Shown here: positions 1 through 6,710 of the stretch, piece by piece
Numbering within the stretch: position 1 is the stretch's first letter
How the letters are laid out: each line of letters begins with the position of its first letter
From: Candidatus Pacearchaeota archaeon
GTDB taxonomy: Archaea; Nanobdellota; Nanobdellia; Pacearchaeales; GW2011-AR1
Assembly (NCBI GenBank): GCA_016234065.1
Contig: JACQLJ010000011.1
Location: 1 to 16,527 of the forward strand
DNA: 16,527 nt
Direction: 5' to 3'
The notes under the pieces: generated by a model
Database searches by the model: none
Seen by the model: the letters and a program-made list of their open reading frames with translations, nothing else
What the model was told of the DNA's origin: nothing
Translations under genes and position numbers: made by a program

Positions 1-24
1 AAATAGGTTATTTTTGAAAATATT

Positions 25-657
25 ATGGCACCAATAATTGAAGTAAGCGATAGTGTAATGGAAGATCTTGAAAGAATGGGGGTTCCGTATAAATTACACC
101 AATCAAAAAGCGTTGACTTGGAAAGAGATTATGTTCAACTTCCTTCAGGATTGTACGTTGCAAGACAAAGAACTTTGCTTGGAAAAAGTTGGAATGAAGC
201 TCATGCAGGATTGAAAATGCAAAAAAGTAGAATGCCAACACCAATTGAATTTGTGGAATTCTTAAATTATGTCAGAAAAAATAATCCTAAACTTTACAAT
301 GAAGTAACTCAAGTGAGAAGTCCATGGAGAGCTGAATGGATTGATGCTCTTTTTGAAAAAAGAGAAGACGGCATGTATATACTTACAGAAAATAAAACAA
401 AAGCTGAAAAGCTTGATGATGATACTCTTATGGAAGACAGAACCCCTGGAATTTCATTGGACTCTTGGTTAAATAACCATACAAGTCAAGGATTGCCAAG
501 AAAAAATGTCGAGAAGGGAGATTTATATTTCTGGGCTCCAGAAAATGGTTCGGTCGCTAGGTTCTATGCCGGCTCTGATGAGGCTGATCTGAACTGCTAC
601 GGGGGTCCTTTCGACTGGGGTTCCAATCTCGGGGTACGCGCCGTTCTTGAAGGTTGA
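25..657 (+). CDS. Putative diversity-generating retroelement (DGR) variable protein
   Basis: A 210-residue protein with an ATG start 24 bases from the window edge. Residues 1-170 use ordinary AT-rich, A-rich codons and include the patterns SGLYVARQRTLLGKSW (41-56) and RSPWRAEWIDALF (98-110). I recall this scaffold from uncharacterised DPANN proteins but cannot search for it. The last ~36 residues (about 175-210) change sharply: SVARFYAGSDEADLNCY then LGVRAV. They resemble the end of the C-type-lectin fold used by DGR target proteins, where solvent-exposed residues are diversified by adenine-directed mutagenic retrohoming. No signal peptide or membrane segment is visible, so a cytoplasmic binding protein is plausible. 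The ligand is unknown. The gene converges on secY, 56 bases away. No reverse transcriptase or template repeat lies in this window, so the DGR call rests on composition and C-terminal pattern. If wrong, it is an unknown lectin-like hypothetical protein. Confidence 0.72.
   Translation: MAPIIEVSDSVMEDLERMGVPYKLHQSKSVDLERDYVQLPSGLYVARQRTLLGKSWNEAHAGLKMQKSRMPTPIEFVEFLNYVRKNNPKLYNEVTQVRSPWRAEWIDALFEKREDGMYILTENKTKAEKLDDDTLMEDRTPGISLDSWLNNHTSQGLPRKNVEKGDLYFWAPENGSVARFYAGSDEADLNCYGGPFDWGSNLGVRAVLEG
545..657 (+). other. Candidate DGR variable repeat (VR)
   Basis: This is the 3' end of the variable protein gene. My hand count gives 67 G/C in 120 bases (541-660, 56%), against 14 of 60 at 241-300. Adenine is 13 of 100 at 551-650, against 25 of 60 at 241-300. 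DGR mutagenesis replaces template adenines, so adenine loss with NNC/NNT codons is the expected trace. Candidate diversified codons, as if from AAC/AAT templates, are residues 181, 183, 185, 188, 190, 192, 194, 196, 197 and 199. The G+C-rich block near 630-642 just before the stop resembles an initiation-of-mutagenic-homology segment. The boundaries are approximate because no template repeat is available to align. Confidence 0.6.
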
Positions 658-672
658 GAGTTTGGCTCGCTG

Positions 673-693
673 GCAAAGAAGTTGGAGCTTTGC
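673..693 (+). other. Hairpin downstream of the variable gene
   Basis: GCAAAG (673-678) and CTTTGC (688-693) form a perfect 6-bp inverted repeat around a 9-base loop, 15 bases after the stop. An A/T run follows at 695-705. It could terminate transcription from one or both of the convergent genes. It could also be the hairpin or cruciform that many DGRs carry just downstream of the variable repeat. The sequence alone cannot separate these roles. Confidence 0.45.
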
Positions 694-713
694 GAAAAAT
701 TTTTAAGTTTTAA

Positions 714-2144
714 TTAACCGCCGAATACATTTCTCATTGCAGGATTCATTTCTGCCTCGTGTTTTGCAATGTTCTGGAAAAACTGATACATTATCATTAT
801 AACAAGAAGAATTGCGGTCCCGGAAACCAAAGCGCCGAGAAGATTTGTTATTGATGCTAAAAACCCAATTGCTATTCCCCCCATGACTGTCAACGGAATT
901 ATATATCTTTCAAAGATGCTTTCAAGAACTCTTTGATCTTGCCTGAACCCTGTTATATGAAGTCCAGAAGCGCTTACTTTATGTGCCATTGACTTTGCAT
1001 CCATTCCTGATGTCTTTACCCATAGGACTGCAAATAATGTAGAGAAAAATACAAAAAATAAAACATGGGTCAATCCTTGGAGTAAGTAAACCATTCTAAA
1101 ACCTCCCCTAATAAGCAAATCCAACACATTTGTTGAACCAATCCAAAAAGCCAATCCAGATACTGGCTGTCCGTTGACAAATTTTCCCAAGAATCCAAGA
1201 TTTGTTGAGAATTTCTGGAAAGTCGTGCAACTATCTAGAAGACATTGATTGGCCGCATTTTCAAACATCCCTGCAAAAAGTTGCAAGTTCGCTACTAAAG
1301 CAGCTGTCAAAATTACTGGAATAACAGAAGCGTAGAAAAATTGCAAAGGATATTTTATTGCATAGCCCCTTATTCTGCTTAATGATAACGGAATTTCAAC
1401 TTTTAACGATTGAGCCCAAACAACCATCAAAAATATTATCAATGTTATAACCACTGCTGAAAGCGCAGACCAAAATTCAATAGGTAATCTGTTTATTATT
1501 GACTCAATAAGGACAAGAACTTTTCCAGGACATGCAGTATTTCCAAAATCAGCCAAACAATTTTCTCCTTGCTGATTTATGAATTGGAATGCGCTTGTAA
1601 CTAATCTCCAGCTTACTCCTGCTCCAATAAACAAACTGACTCCTGAGCCAAATCCCCATTTGTTTACAACTCCGTCCATATAAAAAATTGCCAAACCTCC
1701 GAGTATAAGTTGCAATATTAAAATAGAAGTAAAACCAGGAGATGCTTCCAGTCCCTGCATCAAAACATAAACCATTGCTTCAAATACTATGAAAAAAAGA
1801 ATCAGAACTTTCTGCACTCCCTGATAAAATCTTTTTCCTTCTTCTGTAGTTGTTTCAATGTCTAGGATTTTTGAACCCGTCAGCAGCTGCAAAATAATTG
1901 ATGCCATGACTATAGGTCCCACTCCGAGAGAAATTATGCTTCCGAAATCAGTTCCAAGAATTATTGCAAGATATTCAAATCTGTCAAGCGCGTTATTGCT
2001 CAATCCAAAGAGGGAAACATTTGCTAATATGAAAAATGCCACAAGAACAATTAACGTCCATTTAAGTTTTGTATTAAAACTGAGCTTTTTTTCTTCTGGC
2101 TTTCTTACTTCAGGGATATAAGTTATAAGATTTCTCAAATCCAT
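714..2144 (-). CDS. secY: Preprotein translocase subunit SecY (Sec61 alpha)
   Basis: A 476-residue polytopic membrane protein that forms the protein-conducting channel for Sec-dependent export and membrane insertion. It works with SecE and Sec-beta, neither of which is in this window. The N-terminal amphipathic segment (MDLRNLITYIPEVRKPEEKK) and following hydrophobic helix are typical. GVGPIVMASIILQLL (near residue 75) and GFGSGVSLFI (near 164) are SecY signatures, and the hydrophobicity pattern fits ten membrane spans. Its place after uL15 is the usual end of the archaeal spc cluster. A 102-base gap upstream holds a terminator candidate and a TATA-like box, so it may be transcribed separately from the ribosomal genes. 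Length is normal for archaea and no defect is visible. Confidence 0.97.
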   Translation of the reverse strand: MDLRNLITYIPEVRKPEEKKLSFNTKLKWTLIVLVAFFILANVSLFGLSNNALDRFEYLAIILGTDFGSIISLGVGPIVMASIILQLLTGSKILDIETTTEEGKRFYQGVQKVLILFFIVFEAMVYVLMQGLEASPGFTSILILQLILGGLAIFYMDGVVNKWGFGSGVSLFIGAGVSWRLVTSAFQFINQQGENCLADFGNTACPGKVLVLIESIINRLPIEFWSALSAVVITLIIFLMVVWAQSLKVEIPLSLSRIRGYAIKYPLQFFYASVIPVILTAALVANLQLFAGMFENAANQCLLDSCTTFQKFSTNLGFLGKFVNGQPVSGLAFWIGSTNVLDLLIRGGFRMVYLLQGLTHVLFFVFFSTLFAVLWVKTSGMDAKSMAHKVSASGLHITGFRQDQRVLESIFERYIIPLTVMGGIAIGFLASITNLLGALVSGTAILLVIMIMYQFFQNIAKHEAEMNPAMRNVFGG

Positions 2145-2164
2145 TTTTTTAAATGTTGAAAGTT

Positions 2165-2175
2165 GTTTTTAAACG
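2165..2175 (-). promoter_or_regulatory. TATA-like box for secY (leaderless candidate)
   Basis: Reading on the minus strand, CGTTTAAAAAC is preceded by an A-rich stretch (CCAAAAA) that could act as a BRE. Its centre lies about 25 bases before the secY ATG, the archaeal spacing from TATA box to transcription start. Transcription would then begin at or next to the start codon, giving a leaderless mRNA. No Shine-Dalgarno sequence is visible before secY, which agrees. AT-rich DNA yields such boxes often, so confidence is moderate. Confidence 0.42.
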
Positions 2176-2223
2176 TTTTTGGCACATACTTTAAGGATAT
2201 TGCAGTTTAATTTTTAAATCCAA

Positions 2224-2244
2224 CATAAATAATAAGAAAAAATC
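2224..2244 (-). terminator. T-rich terminator candidate after uL15
   Basis: Just after the uL15 stop the minus strand reads GATTTTTTCTTATTATTTATG. Archaeal RNA polymerase terminates at T-rich tracts without needing a hairpin. This would end the long ribosomal protein transcript, with secY restarted by its own TATA-like box. Read-through is also possible. Confidence 0.35.
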
Positions 2245-2246
2245 AG

Positions 2247-2717
2247 TTAAATTATTCTTTTCTTATCTAGAAGAGTTATATCTCCGCCCTTTTCCTTAAT
2301 TTTTTCAATCGTTGACTTAGAAGCAGAGAGGGCTTTTATTAATAGTTTTTGCTTTACTTCTCCTTCGCCAAGAATCTTGTAACTGCTTAAATTTACTTCA
2401 AAACCTTTTCCTGTTTTTTTTGCAACCCCTTGCTTAACATATCTTTCAAGATTGAGTTCAATGTCAGAGAGATTTATTCTTTTTCTTTTGTCCTTTTTTG
2501 TGCCTCTGCTTGTTATTCCTTGCTTTCCGAAATAGCCGTGCCCGTATAACTTTTGCACTAATGTCTTTTTGTGATCTGCACGTTTTCCAGAGCCACTCAT
2601 TCCTCCGCCACCATAGTGTCCGGATTTCTTGTGTTTCTTTCTTGAACCATACCCGTGAGTACCCATTCCTCTTCCATGCATTCTCGTCGATCTTTTTCTT
2701 TTCTTTGTTTTTTTCAT
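2247..2717 (-). CDS. rpl15: 50S ribosomal protein uL15
   Basis: A 156-residue large-subunit protein. The basic, glycine-rich N-terminal arm (RMHGRGMGTHGYGSRKKHKK) and GGGGMSGSGKRADHKK segment are the hallmarks of uL15 that thread into 23S rRNA. The globular C-terminal part (from about residue 80) carries the usual INLSDIEL and KILGEGEVKQKLLIKA patterns. It starts at an ATG separated by one base from the uL30 stop (TGAAATG), with a weak GAGG upstream, so it is probably co-translated with uL30. It is the last ribosomal protein gene of the cluster. Length matches archaeal orthologues. Confidence 0.96.
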   Translation of the reverse strand: MKKTKKRKRSTRMHGRGMGTHGYGSRKKHKKSGHYGGGGMSGSGKRADHKKTLVQKLYGHGYFGKQGITSRGTKKDKRKRINLSDIELNLERYVKQGVAKKTGKGFEVNLSSYKILGEGEVKQKLLIKALSASKSTIEKIKEKGGDITLLDKKRII

Positions 2718-2718
2718 T

Positions 2719-3135
2719 TCACAACATCCTCACTAATAATTTACCAATATGCTCTTTGTGATTTCCCAAAACCCCTCGTGGGAAATAAAGTTTGCTTTTG
2801 ATTCCTTTTCTAGGGGGGTGTAATCTAAAAAATGGTTTTAGATTTAACTCTTCATATTTCACACCATTAATTATTTCTTCAATAGCTTTCTTTGAATCAA
2901 CTTTCTTTTTTTTGTCTATTAACTGCCCTCTTTTAGCAATGAGTTCCTGGAAAATTTCACTGCTGATTTCTCCATATGCCACATAGTCCTTGACTCTTTT
3001 GATCATACCAAGATTTTCTTTTGTTGGGCTTAAAACTACGCAAGAATATTTTCTTTTCAATCTCATTCTATTCAAAGTTTCCACTACATTTTTGTTCAAT
3101 CCAACTTCTCCTCGGATTCTTATTATACATATCAT
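2719..3135 (-). CDS. rpl30: 50S ribosomal protein uL30
   Basis: A 138-residue large-subunit protein. MICIIRIRGEVGLNKNVVETL is the conserved uL30 opening. LHPPRKGIK near residue 105 is the longer archaeal/eukaryotic C-terminal extension absent from the ~60-residue bacterial protein. Its ATG overlaps the uS5 TGA (ATGA), implying translational coupling. Position between uS5 and uL15 is canonical. Confidence 0.95.
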   Translation of the reverse strand: MICIIRIRGEVGLNKNVVETLNRMRLKRKYSCVVLSPTKENLGMIKRVKDYVAYGEISSEIFQELIAKRGQLIDKKKKVDSKKAIEEIINGVKYEELNLKPFFRLHPPRKGIKSKLYFPRGVLGNHKEHIGKLLVRML

Positions 3136-3878
3136 TTTCTGTTTGTTTTTGAAAGAGCATCAATGCATGCTTTTACTAAGTTGAATGTTGTTCTTTTTTT
3201 CCCGCTGGTTCTCGTGTAAACATCTTTTATTCCTGCAAGTTTCAAAACTTTTCTTAATTCGCTTGCAGCGACTAATCCTGTTCCTTGTGCTGCAGGAATT
3301 AAAGTCAATCTTATGCTTCCTGATTTTCCGTTAACTTTGAAGGGTATGCTGTGCGGCTCTTTACATGAGCAATCAAAACTTCCGCAACCCCTAACAATTT
3401 TAATCACGTTTAATTTTGCTTGTCTTATTGATTTTTCTCTTGCTGGTAATGTTTCTTTGGCTTTTCCGACACCGACACCCACATGTCCGTTTTCATCGCC
3501 AATTATTGCGAAAGTTGAGAATTGAGGGATATTCCCTTCCTTTGTTTTCCTTTGTGTTTGTCGCCATACTCTTCTTTTCCCGCCCCCAAATTTTCCTTTT
3601 GCCTGACCTATATTTGATAAATCACTTTTCAAATTGATTAGGGAATCAACTATTCCTTCTTCAAGTATTTTCCTTTTGCCATTAATTATCTCATCAATGT
3701 TTTTTATTTTTCCTGATTTGACTTCCATTCCAAGCTTTGTTTTCGGTTCCCATCCAATAATTTTTCCACTTGAAACCTCCCCATTTGTCTTATTATTTTC
3801 TTGTCTTATTTCAGCTGATTTGGATTCTTCCGTTTTATTCTCCGAATTTTCCTTCTGTCCTAAAGTTTTTTCATTCAT
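3132..3878 (-). CDS. rps5: 30S ribosomal protein uS5
   Basis: A 248-residue small-subunit protein that contributes to decoding accuracy and the mRNA entry region. The double-stranded-RNA-binding half holds GHVGVGVGKAKE (about residue 132) and the C-terminal half holds IRLTLIPAAQGTGLVAASELRKVLKLAG, both diagnostic. The cysteine cluster RGCGSFDCSC is typical of archaeal uS5. About 40 N-terminal residues are a charged, polar, low-complexity extension rich in K, E and N, probably disordered. The start overlaps the end of uL18 by 8 bases, and the stop overlaps uL30 (ATGA). Confidence 0.96.
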   Translation of the reverse strand: MNEKTLGQKENSENKTEESKSAEIRQENNKTNGEVSSGKIIGWEPKTKLGMEVKSGKIKNIDEIINGKRKILEEGIVDSLINLKSDLSNIGQAKGKFGGGKRRVWRQTQRKTKEGNIPQFSTFAIIGDENGHVGVGVGKAKETLPAREKSIRQAKLNVIKIVRGCGSFDCSCKEPHSIPFKVNGKSGSIRLTLIPAAQGTGLVAASELRKVLKLAGIKDVYTRTSGKKRTTFNLVKACIDALSKTNRK

Positions 3879-4368
3879 TTTTTTCTATGTTTAATTTTAT
3901 CTTGTCAAAGTCAGCGGAAAAATCTTTTTTAAGATTTTTGCCTGATATTCTTGATTCTTCTGGGAAAATACTTTTATCATGTGGTATTTTAACTCCTGCA
4001 TCAACAACTCCTTTTAAAAAAGAATAAATCTTTGATTTTTTTATCGCCATTGTCATGCCAATATCAAATATGGGAACTTCTTTCTTTGTTTTTGAGATTT
4101 TTTTACCCATCAAAAATCCTGTTAAGTAAGAGGCAGGATTTGATTTCAAGCTGCCTGAAAATTCTTTAGGCCAACCATATTTAAGCAGGTCTTTTGATGT
4201 CAAACCAATTTCAACTTTATCTTGAGTTTCCTTGCTTGTAACATATTGCCCAATAACATATCTGTTTGTTTTTCTTAGGACTATCCTCGGCCTCTCTCCT
4301 TTTAACAAATTCAATCTTTTGCTATAATCTGTTTTGAATTCTTTTCTTCTTCGTTTTTGAGTTTTCAT
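3871..4368 (-). CDS. rpl18: 50S ribosomal protein uL18
   Basis: A 165-residue 5S-rRNA-binding protein. YSKRLNLLKGERPRIVLRKTNRYVIGQYV is the standard uL18 core (only its pattern is given here). A later GASPA-like helix is represented by SNPASYLTGFLMGKK (about residues 77-91), followed by GVVDAGVKIPHDKSIFP. It is somewhat shorter than typical archaeal uL18 (about 190-200), mainly at the C-terminus. The gap to eL19 is 17 bases, one of the few loose junctions here. The gene end overlaps uS5 by 8 bases. Confidence 0.95.
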   Translation of the reverse strand: MKTQKRRRKEFKTDYSKRLNLLKGERPRIVLRKTNRYVIGQYVTSKETQDKVEIGLTSKDLLKYGWPKEFSGSLKSNPASYLTGFLMGKKISKTKKEVPIFDIGMTMAIKKSKIYSFLKGVVDAGVKIPHDKSIFPEESRISGKNLKKDFSADFDKIKLNIEKNE

Positions 4369-4385
4369 TTTTGATATTTTAAGAT

Positions 4386-4796
4386 TTATTCTTTTTTAAC
4401 TTCTGACAAGTATTCTTTTAAGTTATTTTTATCTCTGAAAAATCTGTTTCTGATTTTTTTTCTTATATCAAGATAATTTTCTCTTGATATCTTCCCATTT
4501 TTTTTAAGTTCTTTAATATAATTTCTAAGCTTTCTTGTTAATATCATATATCTCCTTTTTCTGTCATTAATACTCTTTCTTACATTCCCAACACTTCTAT
4601 TTTTCCTTCCTTTTTCTTTTATCTTTGTGCCTTTTTTGTTTTTTAGAATGATTGCCCCCTCATTTGCTAAATCCTTTATATCTTGCCTTGTTATTGCTTC
4701 TTTTATTTCATTCATTCTTGATTCTATGAAGACAATTCTTTCTTTTCCTACCCTAAATGTCCTAGCCGCCAGTTCCTTTTTCTTATTTAGGTTCAT
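4386..4796 (-). CDS. rpl19e: 50S ribosomal protein eL19
   Basis: A 136-residue protein of the archaeal/eukaryotic large subunit, absent from bacteria. MNLNKKKELAARTFRVGKER is the conserved opening. RQDIKDLANEGAI and the basic KKGTKIKEKGRKNRSVG stretch follow, then a long helix that in known structures spans the subunit. It overlaps the end of eL32 by 14 bases, and a GGAG Shine-Dalgarno lies inside the eL32 C-terminal codons. It is slightly shorter than the usual ~150 residues. Confidence 0.96.
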   Translation of the reverse strand: MNLNKKKELAARTFRVGKERIVFIESRMNEIKEAITRQDIKDLANEGAIILKNKKGTKIKEKGRKNRSVGNVRKSINDRKRRYMILTRKLRNYIKELKKNGKISRENYLDIRKKIRNRFFRDKNNLKEYLSEVKKE

Positions 4797-5169
4797 CTTT
4801 TCTCTCCAAGTTTTTTAGAAACTTTTCAGTTTTTAGGTTGCTGATATTTATACCCAATTCTTTTGCTTTTTTCGCTATGGTTATTTTTTTCTTTCTTCCA
4901 ATTTTTGCCAGCGTTGCTACTTCGTTTTTACCTACTTTTTTTAAATCAGCCATGTTTCTTACAAAAACAATTTTCTTTCCATTAAAAGTATTTTGAAAAT
5001 CCAAGTTTTTTTTGTAGCCAATACTAACTATAGGCATGTAACCTCTTCTTTTCTCCCTCATCTTATTATGCCTTCCAGTAGGATTTCTCCACACCCTTTT
5101 CTTTTTCCTTCTCATCCCAAGTTTGCCATATCTATTGTAAGTTCTTCTGTAAAATTTTAGTTTAGACAT
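4783..5169 (-). CDS. rpl32e: 50S ribosomal protein eL32
   Basis: A 128-residue archaeal/eukaryotic large-subunit protein. The core WRNPTGRHNKMREKRRGYMP followed by VSIGYKKN is diagnostic. The later part KKVGKNEVATLAKIGRKKKI matches the family C-terminal half. The start codon is one base from the uL6 stop (TAAAATG). Archaeal eL32 is usually about 130 residues, so it appears complete. Confidence 0.96.
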   Translation of the reverse strand: MSKLKFYRRTYNRYGKLGMRRKKKRVWRNPTGRHNKMREKRRGYMPIVSIGYKKNLDFQNTFNGKKIVFVRNMADLKKVGKNEVATLAKIGRKKKITIAKKAKELGINISNLKTEKFLKNLERKDEPK

Positions 5170-5170
5170 T

Positions 5171-5713
5171 TTAAATTTTTACACCATCCTTCTCGGTTAT
5201 GAAAATGCCGTCCTGAAAGACCCTTCTGTCTCTATTCCTAATTTTTGTAACTCTTTCTAGCTCAGCTGATGTTTGTCCTGCGACTTCTTTGTCAGTTGCT
5301 TTTACTATTATTATGTCTCCTTTGACCTCAACATCAGCGTCTTTAGGTAATTTTGAAACTCTGGGAATTTTTTCACCCAGAAAATTTTTTACTGTGACTT
5401 TTTCCTTTTGCACTTCAACTGTTATTGGGAAGTGACTTGAGCAAATCTTTAGTTTATATTCAAACTTTCTTTGAACCCCTTTAATCATGTTGTTGATATG
5501 GGCAGCTATTGTGTTTATCATTTTTTTCTCCTTTTTTGTTGCTTTTTTGTTCCCAATTATAATTTTCTCTCCTTCTTTTTTGAAAGAGATATTTTTTACA
5601 TTGAATCTTCTTTCTAATCCTCCTTCTTTTCCATGGATGGAAATTTTATTTCTTTCTAAAGATGCTTCAACTCCTTCAGGAATAATTATCTCTTTGAAAA
5701 TTTCTTTTTTCAT
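5171..5713 (-). CDS. rpl6: 50S ribosomal protein uL6
   Basis: A 180-residue large-subunit protein near the factor-binding centre. It has two repeated beta-rich domains, with IPEGVEASLERNKISIHGKEG in the first and VEVKGDIIIVKATDKEVAGQ in the second. I chose the ATG at 5713 over the in-frame ATG at 5734. It gives the normal N-terminus MKKEIFKEIIIPEG and forms the TAAAATG junction used throughout this cluster. The longer form would overlap the upstream unknown gene. A purine-rich GGTGGG lies about 6-11 bases upstream. The gene directly upstream is an inserted small unknown ORF, not uS8 as usual. Confidence 0.95.
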   Translation of the reverse strand: MKKEIFKEIIIPEGVEASLERNKISIHGKEGGLERRFNVKNISFKKEGEKIIIGNKKATKKEKKMINTIAAHINNMIKGVQRKFEYKLKICSSHFPITVEVQKEKVTVKNFLGEKIPRVSKLPKDADVEVKGDIIIVKATDKEVAGQTSAELERVTKIRNRDRRVFQDGIFITEKDGVKI

Positions 5714-5714
5714 T

Positions 5715-6095
5715 TTATAAACCCACCCGAGCAAATTTTTTATTTATGTTTTGACCATACAAAGAATTTGAGTCAACTTTTCTCCATGCCGGATATTTTG
5801 GGTCTGAGAATTCTGATGGCAAATATATTTCTCCCCCGTAAATTACTAAATCTTGAGCCCTAAGTTCTGTAAATATAATTCTGTTATCACTTCGTTTTAT
5901 AGCAAATCTATAAGTAGGGCCACCTGTAATTCTTCTCCAAATTCTACTAGTGTCTATCCATAATTTAATTTCGCCTTTTTTGTATACGGCTAAATATGTT
6001 TCATCCCCAATATTTAATTTAACAATACTTCCTAAAGGAAGATTTTTTAGGTCTTCTCTATCTTTTATTAACTTTATATCCAGTGTTTGTGTCAT
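5715..6095 (-). CDS. Inserted small unknown protein between uS8 and uL6
   Basis: A 126-residue protein of unknown function sitting where uS8 and uL6 are normally adjacent. Visible patterns are LDIKLIKDREDLKNLPLGSIV at the N-terminus, a central basic aromatic stretch (WRRITGGPTYRF) and LVIYGGEIYLP near residue 83. The alternating hydrophobic pattern suggests a small beta-rich fold. The opening and the Y-x-G-E-I block match the 107-residue ORF at 10378-10701, so I infer the two are paralogues. It starts one base after the uS8 stop (TAAGATG) and ends one base before uL6, so it is co-transcribed and probably coupled. No catalytic motif or membrane segment is seen. A ribosome-related role is suggested by location only. 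Confidence 0.8.
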   Translation of the reverse strand: MTQTLDIKLIKDREDLKNLPLGSIVKLNIGDETYLAVYKKGEIKLWIDTSRIWRRITGGPTYRFAIKRSDNRIIFTELRAQDLVIYGGEIYLPSEFSDPKYPAWRKVDSNSLYGQNINKKFARVGL

Positions 6096-6096
6096 C

Positions 6097-6477
6097 TTAG
6101 TAAAAATAAGCTATCAAGCTTCCCCCTAGCCCTTTTTCCAACGCATCTTCATGACTCATGAGTCCCTTGCTCGTGGAAATGATTATTGTGCCAATATTTC
6201 TGGCAGGAAGATATCTTCTTACATATTTTTCTAGCATGCTTTTTGTCGTCGTGAATCTTGGTTTTATCGCTTTACACTCAATCAAATCTAAAATCGTGAT
6301 TTCAACTTCGTTTTCTTTGCTATTTATCTTGTATTTTTTTATCGCGCCTTTTTGTTTCATTATTTTTAATATTTCTATCAGCAAGTTTGAGACCCTTTTT
6401 ATAGAAACACCACTCTTGCCTGCCTTCTTGGCGTTCTTTATCATGTTCAATGCGTCTGCAATTGTATCTTGTGCCAT
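6097..6477 (-). CDS. rps8: 30S ribosomal protein uS8
   Basis: A 126-residue small-subunit assembly protein that binds the central domain of 16S rRNA. DTIADALNMIKNAKKAGK at the N-terminus and the C-terminal ISTSKGLMSHEDALEKGLGGSL are diagnostic; the latter contains the family S-T-S-K-G-x-M motif. Length equals archaeal orthologues (about 130). The junction with uS14 is TAAAATG. In some archaea uS8 also represses the spc operon; no such site can be assigned here. Confidence 0.97.
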   Translation of the reverse strand: MAQDTIADALNMIKNAKKAGKSGVSIKRVSNLLIEILKIMKQKGAIKKYKINSKENEVEITILDLIECKAIKPRFTTTKSMLEKYVRRYLPARNIGTIIISTSKGLMSHEDALEKGLGGSLIAYFY

Positions 6478-6478
6478 T

Positions 6479-6709
6479 TTAGTTGTATTTTGTGAATCCG
6501 ATTTCCTCCGCTATCTCTCTAAAACAATGTCTGCATAAATTCAAACCATAGGATTTTATGTGTGCCCCGTATCTGCCACACCTCTCGCATTTTTTCGCTG
6601 CTATTCCTGTTTTTCTTTCCTTGGGCTTATTGTGTCTAATGAATTTTTCCATTACAGACGGCTTGTTTCTTAGTTGCTTCAGTATTTTTTTCCAATCACT
6701 TGCTGTCAT
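6479..6709 (-). CDS. rps14: 30S ribosomal protein uS14 (zinc-binding, N-extended)
   Basis: A 76-residue small-subunit protein of the head domain. CERCGRYGAHIKSYGLNLCR supplies the CxxC...CxxC zinc ribbon, and HCFREIAEEIGF completes the family signature. I chose ATG 6709, which forms TAAAATG with the uL5 stop, over an in-frame TTG at 6718. Common archaeal uS14 is only about 50-56 residues. Here roughly 20-25 extra residues precede the usual basic start (TASDWKKILKQLRNKPSVME). This extension is probably lineage-specific. Confidence 0.95.
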   Translation of the reverse strand: MTASDWKKILKQLRNKPSVMEKFIRHNKPKERKTGIAAKKCERCGRYGAHIKSYGLNLCRHCFREIAEEIGFTKYN

Positions 6710-6710
6710 T

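Noticed and set aside
545..657. Frameshift or assembly error as the reason for the odd C-terminus of the first ORF
   Set aside because: The frame stays open through the G+C-rich part and ends in a sensible LGVRAV lectin-like terminus. A composition shift with adenine loss is not a frameshift signature.
2149..2226. Two consecutive micro-ORFs (2191-2226 and 2149-2187) in the uL15-secY gap
   Set aside because: They lack the abutting stop/start junctions of the other four. The gap is better explained by a terminator and a leaderless secY promoter.
6158..6538. 126-codon ORF on the plus strand opposite uS8
   Set aside because: It is antisense to uS8 and uS14, which have full family signatures. 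Its phenylalanine/serine/leucine-rich content is what A-rich coding DNA gives when read backwards.
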